NCBI RefSeq assembly: GCF_038806765.1
Contig: NZ_CP152389.1
Span: 5,208,001-5,272,000, forward strand
From: Mucilaginibacter sp. CSA2-8R
GTDB lineage: Bacteria > Bacteroidota > Bacteroidia > Sphingobacteriales > Sphingobacteriaceae
Length of the DNA: 64,000 nt
Direction: 5' to 3'
Positions 26,704 through 34,730 of the stretch are shown here, in pieces. The translations under genes were made by a program, and so were the position numbers. Under the pieces are notes generated by a model. It worked only from the letters and a program-made list of their open reading frames with translations, did no database searches and was not told the origin of the DNA. Each line of letters starts with the position of its first letter. Position 1 is the first letter of the stretch.

Positions 26704-28045
26704 GATAACGCTTCTTTTCCTGGTATTGTCTACCGGAATATTGGTGCTGCTTAATGCCTTTATCTTTTATTTTGAATACAAGTTTAATTACGAGGACTTT
26801 TTTAAACGTCTCGAAACCCGGGTAAATATTATGTCGAGGGTGCGTTTGCATCCTGATGCCGAAAGCCGGGCTTATGAGGAGGTGCGAAACCGTTATCTCG
26901 AAAGACTTGATCATGAAAAGGAACAGTTACTTCAGGCAGATTCCAGCGGGCATTTTAAAGACGAGGGATTGCCTAAAACTTTTCTGAAAGAAATTATACG
27001 CAACGGAACTGCCCGGTATCGAAGTAAAAGTCAATTTTTTGCCGGTAAACTTGTTTCACAGGGAAGTAATCAATTTATTATTGTAGTATCTGCCTCCAAC
27101 CCGTACGGTTTGCGCGAAATTAATGAACTGCGACGAATATTATTACTGGGTTTTATTGGTGCCATCCTAGTCGCGTTTTTGGTAGGAAAGGCGTTTTCGT
27201 ACTATACCTTTATGCCCGTGCGTAAGCTAACCGACGAAGTTAACCTGATTACGTCAGACAACCTGCATTCGCGTTTAGAAACCACGAAAAGCAAGGATGA
27301 AATTGCCGAACTGGTACGCACTTTTAACAGCATGATTAACCGGCTGGAAACAGCTTTTACCACTCAAACTAACTTTGTAAGCAATGCCTCGCATGAGCTG
27401 CGAACACCCCTAACCATTATAAACGGGGAGGTTGAACTGGCGCTTAACCAGCCCGACCCAACCGGCAAGCAACATGAGGTTTTACAAACCATCCGCACCG
27501 AAACAGATAAATTGATACAGATTATCAACAATCTGCTGTTGCTGGCTCAATCCGGATTTGATGGCAAAAAGCAAAATTGGCAAAAGGTACGGATGGACGA
27601 ATTGCTTTGGCTGGCCATTGCATCAAGCAAAAAAATATACCCGGATAGTTATGTAGAGGTAGATCATCTTCACCTTCCTGATAACGAGCAGCTACTGTAT
27701 GTACTGGGTAACGATAATTTATTACGCTTAGCGATCACTAATATCATCACTAACGCTTGTAAGTATTCTAAAAATAAACTAGTAACCATCCGGCTCGTGG
27801 CAGAACAAAATCAGCTACTAATTGATGTAGCCGACCAGGGTATCGGTATCCCGGAGGCTGATCTGAAACATATTTTTGAACCGTTCTTTAGGGCATCAAA
27901 CACATACGCTTATGAGGGTCATGGGGTGGGGCTGGCTTTAACCTATAATATTATACGTCAGCACAGCGGTACAATCAACATCCATTCTGAGGTAGGCACC
28001 GGTACTAAAATGCAAATTGTGCTGCCTATTGCCGAACCCGGGTAA
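26687..28045 (+). CDS. Sensor histidine kinase (HAMP, HisKA, HATPase)
   Basis: This 452-residue membrane kinase has TM1 about 8-29, a periplasmic sensor of some 120 residues, and TM2 about 151-170. HAMP follows, then HisKA with H236 (SNASHELRTPLTIING), and HATPase motifs ITNACKYSKN, DQGIGIPEAD and GHGVGLALTYNI. It has the same domain layout as the kinase of the metal locus (14243-15607) and shares the VSNASHELRTPLT box, so the two are probably paralogous. It overlaps its regulator gene by 17 bases. The ligand is unknown. Confidence 0.92.
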   Translation: MKIQNKITLLFLVLSTGILVLLNAFIFYFEYKFNYEDFFKRLETRVNIMSRVRLHPDAESRAYEEVRNRYLERLDHEKEQLLQADSSGHFKDEGLPKTFLKEIIRNGTARYRSKSQFFAGKLVSQGSNQFIIVVSASNPYGLREINELRRILLLGFIGAILVAFLVGKAFSYYTFMPVRKLTDEVNLITSDNLHSRLETTKSKDEIAELVRTFNSMINRLETAFTTQTNFVSNASHELRTPLTIINGEVELALNQPDPTGKQHEVLQTIRTETDKLIQIINNLLLLAQSGFDGKKQNWQKVRMDELLWLAIASSKKIYPDSYVEVDHLHLPDNEQLLYVLGNDNLLRLAITNIITNACKYSKNKLVTIRLVAEQNQLLIDVADQGIGIPEADLKHIFEPFFRASNTYAYEGHGVGLALTYNIIRQHSGTINIHSEVGTGTKMQIVLPIAEPG

Positions 28046-28119
28046 CTTCTAACCAGATTTTAACAAATTATTTAATAGTTGCTAATAAGTTAAACCCACC
28101 TTGCGTTACAGGTTTTGCC

Positions 28120-28155
28120 GAATCAGCTTGTTAACCCTGAATAACAAGTTGATTC
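28120..28155 (+). terminator. Long hairpin downstream of the two-component operon
   Basis: A 14-bp stem (28120-28133 with 28142-28155, one G-U wobble) closes an eight-base loop about 75 bases after the kinase stop. No T run follows directly; a second, T-tailed hairpin begins five bases later. Confidence 0.5.
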
Positions 28156-28159
28156 AGCA

Positions 28160-28196
28160 CCTGCCCAATGGCAGGTAAGCGGTTGCCTGCTTTTTA
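28160..28196 (+). terminator. Terminator with two competing stems
   Basis: CCTGCC (28160-28165) can pair with GGCAGG (28170-28175). The same GCAGG (28171-28175) can instead pair with CCTGC (28186-28190), which is followed by TTTTTATT. The second form is a normal intrinsic terminator and the first would compete with it. A third hairpin (28268-28275 with 28291-28298) follows. The 28046-28336 gap has no gene that I can see; it may hold a small RNA. Confidence 0.5.
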
Positions 28197-28336
28197 TTGC
28201 AACTACGGGCTCATGAGGCCAATGTTTTATACACTGTAGTTTTGTTTAGTGTTTGTTTTTTAAGAGTGAAGCCGCAACGTGCAATACGAAGCGGCTTCTT
28301 AGTTTTACATTATTGACGGTGCTGTCTGTGCTATAA

Positions 28337-29680
28337 TCAATTCTTCATCATCACGGCGCTATCATTCACTTCGAAAACATGCTTCTTTAATAAATTAATC
28401 ACTTCTGCACCTGCCAGCAATACGGGCCCGTAGCCATGTGCCGCATAAACATTTACGGGGCGGTAATAATAAAACGCCGGGTCAAAAGCCATGCCTGTGC
28501 CTACGCAGGTACCTTCTACCTGCCCCTGGCTGTTTACTTTGGTGGCCACTGCATTCCAGGCCAGCAAAGTAGCCGGGCCGAACGCTTTACCGTTGAGCCA
28601 GCCCTGGTTAATGCCCCTCGCAAAACAATAGGCATAAATAGCCGTAGCCGAAGTTTCCAGGTAACTGTCATTCCGGTCCAGTAACTGGTGCCAAAAGCCT
28701 TGGCTCGACTGATAGGCGGCCAGGCCTTTGGCTAAGGCCTGGTATTGCTGCAAAACCGCCTTACGGCCAGGGTGTTGTTCGGGCAGCACATCAAGCAGTT
28801 CGGTCATGGCCATCAGCGCCCAGCCATTGGCGCGGCCCCAATGAAATTGTGGGTGCACATCCATCTCCTCTACCCAACCGTGCATGTAAACTCCTTTTTC
28901 GCGGTTAAACATACGGGCGCTAAACTGCAGCACTTGCTTTACGGCATCATCATAATATTTGTTATCACCGGTAAGCTTGCCCATTTGTGCCAAGGCAGGT
29001 ACGCTCATAAACATATCATCCAGCCATAAAGTATTTTTTTGCGGGCGGTTACGCGCCAACGTACCGTCAGCCAAACGTTGCTGCTTGGTGCTGATAAAAT
29101 TGATAAAGTTATCAGCCATCGGGCGCAAATTGGGCGATGAATTGCCCAAACGTATAGTTTTAATAGTAGCGGCACACAGTGCACCGGCATCATCTAAAGC
29201 GCCGGGGTACAGTACCGGATGCAAAGGGCTGCGGCGCTCAGGTGTTTTAGCATCCAGCTTTTTAAACATCGGTGCTGCATCTGCCAAAAAATTTAAACGG
29301 GTTTGGGTGTAATTGATATACCGAGCATCACCGGCAGCCTGTCCGGCCAGTAACATGCCTGCATAGGTTACGCCCCACTCATAACTCGTCAGCCTGAAAT
29401 CGCCGGGTTTAAAAACGGTGCCTGTATCAATAGCGTTTAATGCAACCGGCGCACCTGTTTTACGGTTAACCAGCTGCGCCGGTGTGTTTTTTTCTAAATA
29501 AGCCAGTATGCGATCGAGCGTTTGTTTTACCTGCGCCGGGTTCGTAATATCATAAGGCACCGGGTAGTTTACCTTCATAGCATGCAGTGGCGTAACTACG
29601 TCATTCACTTTCTGGCTAAAGGATATATGACTAATGAGTAATCCGCAGCAAAGCAGCAGGCCGGCTTTTCTAGTTTTCAT
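28337..29680 (-). CDS. GH105-type unsaturated rhamnogalacturonyl hydrolase
   Basis: The chosen start is the ATG at 29680 (MKTRKAGLLL), which opens directly into a signal peptide (ending HISFSQ); an upstream in-frame start would add a non-signal tail. The 447-residue protein is an (alpha/alpha)6 barrel with the family segments YEWGVTYAGMLLAG, LWLDDMFMSVPALAQMG, FHWGRANGWALMAMTELLDVLP and ETSATAIYAYCFARGI. GH105/GH88 enzymes remove the unsaturated uronic sugar that lyases leave at the non-reducing end of pectin fragments. It is transcribed away from the eight-gene pectin cluster to its right, and a second, shorter GH105 lies at 38814. Confidence 0.85.
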   Translation of the reverse strand: MKTRKAGLLLCCGLLISHISFSQKVNDVVTPLHAMKVNYPVPYDITNPAQVKQTLDRILAYLEKNTPAQLVNRKTGAPVALNAIDTGTVFKPGDFRLTSYEWGVTYAGMLLAGQAAGDARYINYTQTRLNFLADAAPMFKKLDAKTPERRSPLHPVLYPGALDDAGALCAATIKTIRLGNSSPNLRPMADNFINFISTKQQRLADGTLARNRPQKNTLWLDDMFMSVPALAQMGKLTGDNKYYDDAVKQVLQFSARMFNREKGVYMHGWVEEMDVHPQFHWGRANGWALMAMTELLDVLPEQHPGRKAVLQQYQALAKGLAAYQSSQGFWHQLLDRNDSYLETSATAIYAYCFARGINQGWLNGKAFGPATLLAWNAVATKVNSQGQVEGTCVGTGMAFDPAFYYYRPVNVYAAHGYGPVLLAGAEVINLLKKHVFEVNDSAVMMKN

Positions 29681-29859
29681 GTGCAAAATATTGGGGTTGT
29701 TACCAAGGCCCATTAAGCTGGCAATGGCAACAGGTTATAATTATTGGTTACAGGTGCTTATATTTAAGCCCTAACAAATTAAAGTCATATAATAATAACT
29801 GCCAACTTTGTACAGACAGTGTAGGATAGTTAAACCATAAGTTGAGTAACTCATCTGAT

Positions 29860-29867
29860 TATATTTG
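29860..29867 (+). promoter_or_regulatory. Predicted -7 box at the head of the pectin gene cluster
   Basis: TATATTTG is an exact TAnnTTTG match, 33 bases before the ATG of the first GH43 gene. It lies in the divergent gap between the left GH105 gene and the plus-strand cluster. Confidence 0.55.
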
Positions 29868-29900
29868 ACCGTTAGCCCATACCTATTTAACCCATTATAA

Positions 29901-30839
29901 ATGAGAAGAAGCTTTTACCTGATTTTGCTATTGCTGCTATCTGCTAATGTTTTTGCGCAAAAGGCAGCCAAAGAAGTTTATTTGTTCTGTTATTTTAAGG
30001 GCAGTAGCAGCGACGGTTTGCACTTGGCAGCCAGCACCGACGGCCTGAAATGGGAAGCGTTAAAAGACGATAGTTCTTTTTTAAAACCAATGGTGGCCAA
30101 AGACCGGCTGATGCGTGACCCTTGTATTATTAGAGGTGCCGACGGCTTGTTTCATATGGTATGGACGGTAAGCTGGGCTGATAAGGGTATTGGTTATGCC
30201 AGCTCTAAAGATTTAATGCATTGGTCAGAGCAGCAGTTTCTGCCTTTAATGGCTGCCGAAGCAGGGGCACGCAATACCTGGGCACCCGAAATTACTTATG
30301 ATGCTAAAACTAAACAGTATATGATTTACTGGGCCAGCACCATCACCGGCCGCTATCCGGCGGTTGATTCCACTGCCGAAGCCGGGTATAACCATCGCCT
30401 GTATTACACCCTCACTAAAGATTTTAAAAAGTTTACAGATACCAAATTACTGTACGACCCCGGCTTTAATGCCATTGATGCTACGATACTGCCTTATGGC
30501 AAACAATTCATCATGTTTTTTAAAGACGAAACTTTAAAGCCTGTACAAAAGAACATTAAGATTGCCTACGCCGAACAATTGACCGGCCTGTACAAACAAG
30601 CAGGCACACCTGTTACCGGCAATTACTGGGCTGAGGGACCTACCGCTATGCAGATAGGCAATAAATGGTTTTTGTATTTTGATAAGTACCGCGACCATAA
30701 ATACGGTGTGCTCACCTCCACCGATTTAAAAAACTGGACCGATGTATCCGACCAGGTTCAGTTACCTCCGGGCATCCGCCACGGCAGTGTGTTTAAGGTA
30801 ACTACCGCCGAGTACGAAAAATTAAAATCGTTTAAATAA
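29901..30839 (+). CDS. GH43-family glycosidase (arabinosidase-like)
   Basis: The 312-residue protein has a signal peptide (MRRSFYLILLLLLSANVFAQ) and a five-bladed beta-propeller of GH43 type. Likely catalytic positions are the general-base aspartate in LMRDPCII, the pKa-modulating aspartate in FNAIDATILP and the general-acid glutamate in YWAEGPTAM. The segments NTWAPEITYD and LYFDKYRDHKYGVLTSTDLKNW are typical. GH43 enzymes usually release arabinose or xylose from side chains, and arabinan or galactan side chains of rhamnogalacturonan I would fit the neighbourhood. Substrate is inferred from context only. It leads the plus-strand cluster. Confidence 0.85.
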   Translation: MRRSFYLILLLLLSANVFAQKAAKEVYLFCYFKGSSSDGLHLAASTDGLKWEALKDDSSFLKPMVAKDRLMRDPCIIRGADGLFHMVWTVSWADKGIGYASSKDLMHWSEQQFLPLMAAEAGARNTWAPEITYDAKTKQYMIYWASTITGRYPAVDSTAEAGYNHRLYYTLTKDFKKFTDTKLLYDPGFNAIDATILPYGKQFIMFFKDETLKPVQKNIKIAYAEQLTGLYKQAGTPVTGNYWAEGPTAMQIGNKWFLYFDKYRDHKYGVLTSTDLKNWTDVSDQVQLPPGIRHGSVFKVTTAEYEKLKSFK

Positions 30840-30901
30840 CATACCATGTGCCGGCAGGATGGTCCTTAGTTTCCGACATCTGGTCACTTATCCAAAGCAG
30901 A

Positions 30902-31927
30902 ATGATGGCAAAGCCCTATCAAATATTATTATTGTTGATTGTTGTTTTAGCGCTCGGCAATGGTGCTTGTGCGCAAGGTAACCGACTGGGCAAACCGGCA
31001 CCCAAACCCTTGTTTCGCGACCCGGTGTATGATGGTGCTGCCGACCCGGTGGTTATTTGGAATAAAGCCAAAAAGCGGTGGTTTATGTTTTATACCAACC
31101 GCCGGGCTAAAGATACCACCGGCGGCGTAGCCTGGGTGCATGGCACGCGTATAGGCATAGCCGAATCAAAAGATGGCGCCAACTGGAAATATGTGGATAC
31201 AGCCGACATTCAGTATCGGCCTACCGCCGGGTACACCCACTGGGCGCCCGAAATTATTGAGCATAACGGGCTTTATCATATGTATTTGACCTATGTGCCC
31301 GGTGTATTTACCGACTGGAACCATCCGCGCAGCATCCTCCATCTCACCAGTAAAAACCTTTTAAACTGGCATTACGAATCTACGCTCAAGCTGTCATCCG
31401 AAAGGGTTATTGACGCCTGCGTGTATCATATGCCGGATGGCACATGGCGCATGTGGTATAACAACGAGCGCGACCATAAATCTATTTATTATGCCGACAG
31501 TAAAGATTTATATACCTGGACAGACGGAAAAAAGGCAGTTTACGACCAAAGCGGCGAGGGACCGAAAGTATTTGACTGGAAAGGCAAGCACTGGATGATT
31601 ACCGATGTATGGCGTGGTTTAGCCATTTACAGTTCTGACGATTTGCAAAACTGGACCAGGCAGCCAGATAATATATTACAAGCGCCCGGCACCGGTACTG
31701 ATGATGGCGTAATAGGCGGCCATGCCGATATTGTAATAAACAACGATCGGGCATATGTTTTTTACTTCACCCATCCCGGCCGCACAACCCCACCTGCTGC
31801 CAGTTTATATAACCGCCAGCGCAGCAGCATACAAGTAGCCGAATTGCATTACGAAGACGGCAAAATTAACTGCGACCGTGATGCACCCACTTATATTAGC
31901 TTAAAAGCCCCAGCAAAGGGCCGCTAA
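30902..31927 (+). CDS. Secreted GH43-like beta-propeller glycosidase
   Basis: The start is placed at the ATG at 30902 (a second ATG follows at 30905), which opens straight into the signal peptide (ending NGACAQ); the frame extends upstream but that part is not signal-like. The mature protein is a five-bladed propeller with DGAADPVVIW (possible base), YTHWAPEIIEHNGLYHMYLTYV, RVIDACVYHMPDGTWRMWYNNE and SGEGPKVFDWKGKHWMITD (possible acid glutamate). It belongs to the GH43-like group; GH117 is a less likely alternative. It is 62 bases after the first GH43 gene, and its function is presumably in the same side-chain removal. Substrate unknown. Confidence 0.8.
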   Translation: MMAKPYQILLLLIVVLALGNGACAQGNRLGKPAPKPLFRDPVYDGAADPVVIWNKAKKRWFMFYTNRRAKDTTGGVAWVHGTRIGIAESKDGANWKYVDTADIQYRPTAGYTHWAPEIIEHNGLYHMYLTYVPGVFTDWNHPRSILHLTSKNLLNWHYESTLKLSSERVIDACVYHMPDGTWRMWYNNERDHKSIYYADSKDLYTWTDGKKAVYDQSGEGPKVFDWKGKHWMITDVWRGLAIYSSDDLQNWTRQPDNILQAPGTGTDDGVIGGHADIVINNDRAYVFYFTHPGRTTPPAASLYNRQRSSIQVAELHYEDGKINCDRDAPTYISLKAPAKGR

Positions 31928-32025
31928 ATGAAAACATTGTATCAATGCTGTTATAAAAGGCGTTTAGCCAGACACCTTTAGTGCCTAACAGGATGGAACA
32001 GGATACGCTTTCATCCCGCAAAAAA

Positions 32026-32033
32026 TAAATTTG
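32026..32033 (+). promoter_or_regulatory. Predicted internal promoter -7 box in the pectin cluster
   Basis: TAAATTTG matches TAnnTTTG and lies 63 bases upstream of the first CE12 esterase gene, in the 169-base gap after the second GH43-like gene. It suggests that the part of the cluster from 32097 onward can be transcribed separately. Confidence 0.5.
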
Positions 32034-32096
32034 ACGAACAGTAAACCACCAGTCTGCGCCATTGCAGTTATAAACCGCTGTTTCTAAAATTTATAG

Positions 32097-33431
32097 ATGA
32101 AGATGAGGCTACATTCTGTAAAATGCATTGCCATATCATTAGCTGCCGCAGCTTCTGTTTGGGGTACAAATGCCCTTGCTCAAAATAAGCAAACCAATTA
32201 TAAGTTTAATTTTGGCAGCGGTAAACCCAAAGCCGGCTTTACACAGGTGGCCGCCTCAAAAGTATATACTGATAGCTACGGGTTTGATTTTGGCACTTCG
32301 GCCAAGTCTGTTATCCGTACCGGCAAAACGGGCGGCTTTATCACCAGCGATAAGCCCTTCTACTTTTCGGTAGCCGTACCCGAAGGTAATTATAAAGTTA
32401 CCCTTACCCTGGGCGACCCGCAAGGCACCAGTCAAACCATGGTTAAAGCCGAATCGCGCCGGTTAATGCTGGAGAGCACAGATACTAAGCCTAACGAAAT
32501 AAAAAAAGTAAGCTTTGTAGTTAATGTGCGTGTGCCCGAAATAAGTACCGGAGGCCAGGTTAAACTTAAACCACGCGAGGTTGGCAAACTGGATTGGGAC
32601 GACCGCCTTACCCTCGAATTTACCGGTGCAAAGCCTTGCATTGATGCCATGGAAATTGAAAAGGCAGACGACCAGATTACCGTTTACCTGGCTGGCAACT
32701 CTACCGTGGTTGACCAGGACGACGAGCCCTGGGCGGCCTGGGGGCAAATGATACCCCGCTTTTTTAAACCGGGCGTTTCTATTGCCAACCATGCCGAATC
32801 GGGCTTAACACTGGGCAGCTTTATGGGCAGCAACCGTTTAGACAAGGTGATGAGCCTAATTAAGCCCGGCGATTACTTGTTTATTGAGTTTGGCCACAAC
32901 GACCAGAAAGAAAAAGGCCCTAATGATGGCGCCTATAAATCATATACCGAGCGGCTAAAGCTTTTTGTAAACCGCGCCCGCGAGCATAAGGCCATTCCGG
33001 TCATTGTTACTTCTACGGCCCGCCGTTCTTTTGATGATAACGGTAAAACGGTAAACACGCTGGGAGATTATCCGGACGCCGCCCGTAAAGTGGCCCGGGA
33101 AGAAAATGTACCACTGATTGACCTGAATAAAATGGTTACCCAGTTTTATGATGCGCTGGGGGTAGATAAGTCCAAAAAAGCATTAGTGCATTATCCGGCC
33201 AATACTTTTCCGGGGCAAACCAAAGCTTTAGAAGATAACACTCACTTTAACCCTTATGGCGCTTACGAGTTAGCTAAATGTATTGTAGAAGGCATTAAGG
33301 CCAATAATTTAGGCCTTAAAAAGTACTTAGTTGATACCAAACCTTTCGACCCGGCACATCCAGACCCTATTGAAAGTTTTAATTGGCCGTTAAGCCCTAA
33401 AAACTCCACCATTAAACCCGACGGTAATTAA
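32097..33431 (+). CDS. Rhamnogalacturonan acetylesterase (CE12) with N-terminal beta domain
   Basis: The 444-residue secreted protein (signal peptide ending NALAQ) has two parts. Residues about 30-195 form a beta-sandwich-like domain (YKFNFGSGKPKAGF, GNYKVTLTLGD, RLTLEFTGAKPCIDAMEIEK). Residues 200-430 form an SGNH esterase with the block I serine in YLAGNSTVVDQ, block III FGHND, and the catalytic Asp/His pair in DNTHFNPYGAYELAKC. CE12 esterases remove acetyl groups from rhamnogalacturonan I so that lyases can act. This is the long form; two short forms without the extra domain lie downstream. It starts a tightly packed run of genes. Confidence 0.88.
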   Translation: MKMRLHSVKCIAISLAAAASVWGTNALAQNKQTNYKFNFGSGKPKAGFTQVAASKVYTDSYGFDFGTSAKSVIRTGKTGGFITSDKPFYFSVAVPEGNYKVTLTLGDPQGTSQTMVKAESRRLMLESTDTKPNEIKKVSFVVNVRVPEISTGGQVKLKPREVGKLDWDDRLTLEFTGAKPCIDAMEIEKADDQITVYLAGNSTVVDQDDEPWAAWGQMIPRFFKPGVSIANHAESGLTLGSFMGSNRLDKVMSLIKPGDYLFIEFGHNDQKEKGPNDGAYKSYTERLKLFVNRAREHKAIPVIVTSTARRSFDDNGKTVNTLGDYPDAARKVAREENVPLIDLNKMVTQFYDALGVDKSKKALVHYPANTFPGQTKALEDNTHFNPYGAYELAKCIVEGIKANNLGLKKYLVDTKPFDPAHPDPIESFNWPLSPKNSTIKPDGN

Positions 33432-33450
33432 ACCAGCAAAACACCCCGTT

Positions 33451-34677
33451 ATGAAGAAGAGAATATTACCCCTGCTGTTTGCTTTAGGATGCTGTACCAT
33501 ATTACATGCACAGCCGGTACTGGTTACCGGGTCGCAAAAGCCTATGCCGGTAAACGAATGGATTGATAAAGATACCGGGCATAAAGTAGTGCGTTTAGCA
33601 AACCGTCCGGGCGGCAATACCAGCTTTTATTTTAACAATAACTGCTTTGTGCCGCAGCGCGGTACCGAGGGCGATTTAATGGTGTTTTCGGGCGGAACAC
33701 CGCAGGGCAGGCAATTATTCACAGTTAACTTAAAAACCAAGGCAGTTGCGCAGCTAACCAACCGGGCCAAAGTAAGCGGCGAAATGGTATGTGCTAAAAC
33801 CCGAGAGGCTTATTACCAGTGCGGCGATAGTATTTATGCCGCCAATGTAGACACCCGCAAAGAACGTTTTATCTACGCGTTTGACCCAGCCTTTAAAGGC
33901 CGGGTAGGCACGGTAAATGCCGATGGCACCTATATGGCCTGTGTGAAAGCTGTGGGCAACCAGGAGCGCGAAATTTATCAGCAGTATCCTGAAAAGAAAG
34001 ACTATTTTCAGCGTATCTACAACGCGCATATCGAACATGTGCTGTATGTGCTCAATACCCAAACCAAAGAACTTAAAGAAGTAAACCGCGAAAACGAGTG
34101 GACAAACCACTTGCTGTTTTCACCTACTGACCCCAACATTCTTTCTTACTGCCACGAAGGGCCTTGGGAAAAGGTAGACAGGATATGGAATTACAATATC
34201 AAAACCAATAAGTCAACCCTTTTGCATAAGCGTACCATGCCTATGGAAATTGCCGGCCACGAGTTTTGGTCGCCCAGGGGCAATACCGAATGGTTTGACC
34301 TGCAAAAGCCTAAAGGTCAAACTTTTTACCTGGCCGGTTATGATATGAAAACTGGTAAAGAAAAAGCCTACCAAATGGACCGCAACGAATGGTCGATCCA
34401 TTTTAACGTAACTGCCGACGAAAAACTGTTTTGCGGCGACGGCGGTGATGCCGGACAGGTAGCCAAAGCTCCTGATGGTATGTGGATTTACCTGTTTAGG
34501 CCGGATGGAGATCGCTTTAAATCTGAAAAGCTGGTGAACATGAAAAACCACTATTACAAACAAGAGCCTAACGTACATTTTTCACCAGATGAGAAGTGGG
34601 TGATTTTCCGTGCCAACTTTGAAGGCCATGATGAAACTTATGCTGTTGAGGTGGCAAAATCTGCTAAAGCGGAATAA
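33451..34677 (+). CDS. Oligogalacturonate lyase (PL22)
   Basis: The 408-residue protein is a seven-bladed propeller of the PL22/Ogl type. It has FYFNNNCFVPQRGTEGDLMVFSG near residues 58-80, LTNRAKVSGEMVCAK, NEWTNHLLFSPTDPNILSYCHEGPW and a metal-ligand candidate histidine in IAGHEFWSPRGNTEWFDL. A signal peptide (ending TILHAQ) indicates periplasmic location. PL22 enzymes cleave short oligogalacturonates by beta-elimination, giving unsaturated products that GH105 enzymes can process, which ties it to the GH105 genes at both ends of the locus. It is 19 bases after the long esterase gene. Confidence 0.88.
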   Translation: MKKRILPLLFALGCCTILHAQPVLVTGSQKPMPVNEWIDKDTGHKVVRLANRPGGNTSFYFNNNCFVPQRGTEGDLMVFSGGTPQGRQLFTVNLKTKAVAQLTNRAKVSGEMVCAKTREAYYQCGDSIYAANVDTRKERFIYAFDPAFKGRVGTVNADGTYMACVKAVGNQEREIYQQYPEKKDYFQRIYNAHIEHVLYVLNTQTKELKEVNRENEWTNHLLFSPTDPNILSYCHEGPWEKVDRIWNYNIKTNKSTLLHKRTMPMEIAGHEFWSPRGNTEWFDLQKPKGQTFYLAGYDMKTGKEKAYQMDRNEWSIHFNVTADEKLFCGDGGDAGQVAKAPDGMWIYLFRPDGDRFKSEKLVNMKNHYYKQEPNVHFSPDEKWVIFRANFEGHDETYAVEVAKSAKAE

Positions 34678-34730
34678 TTCAACATACATCAATTTATTTA
34701 AACTGCTTAGCCAGCGTTCATTCAACACTC

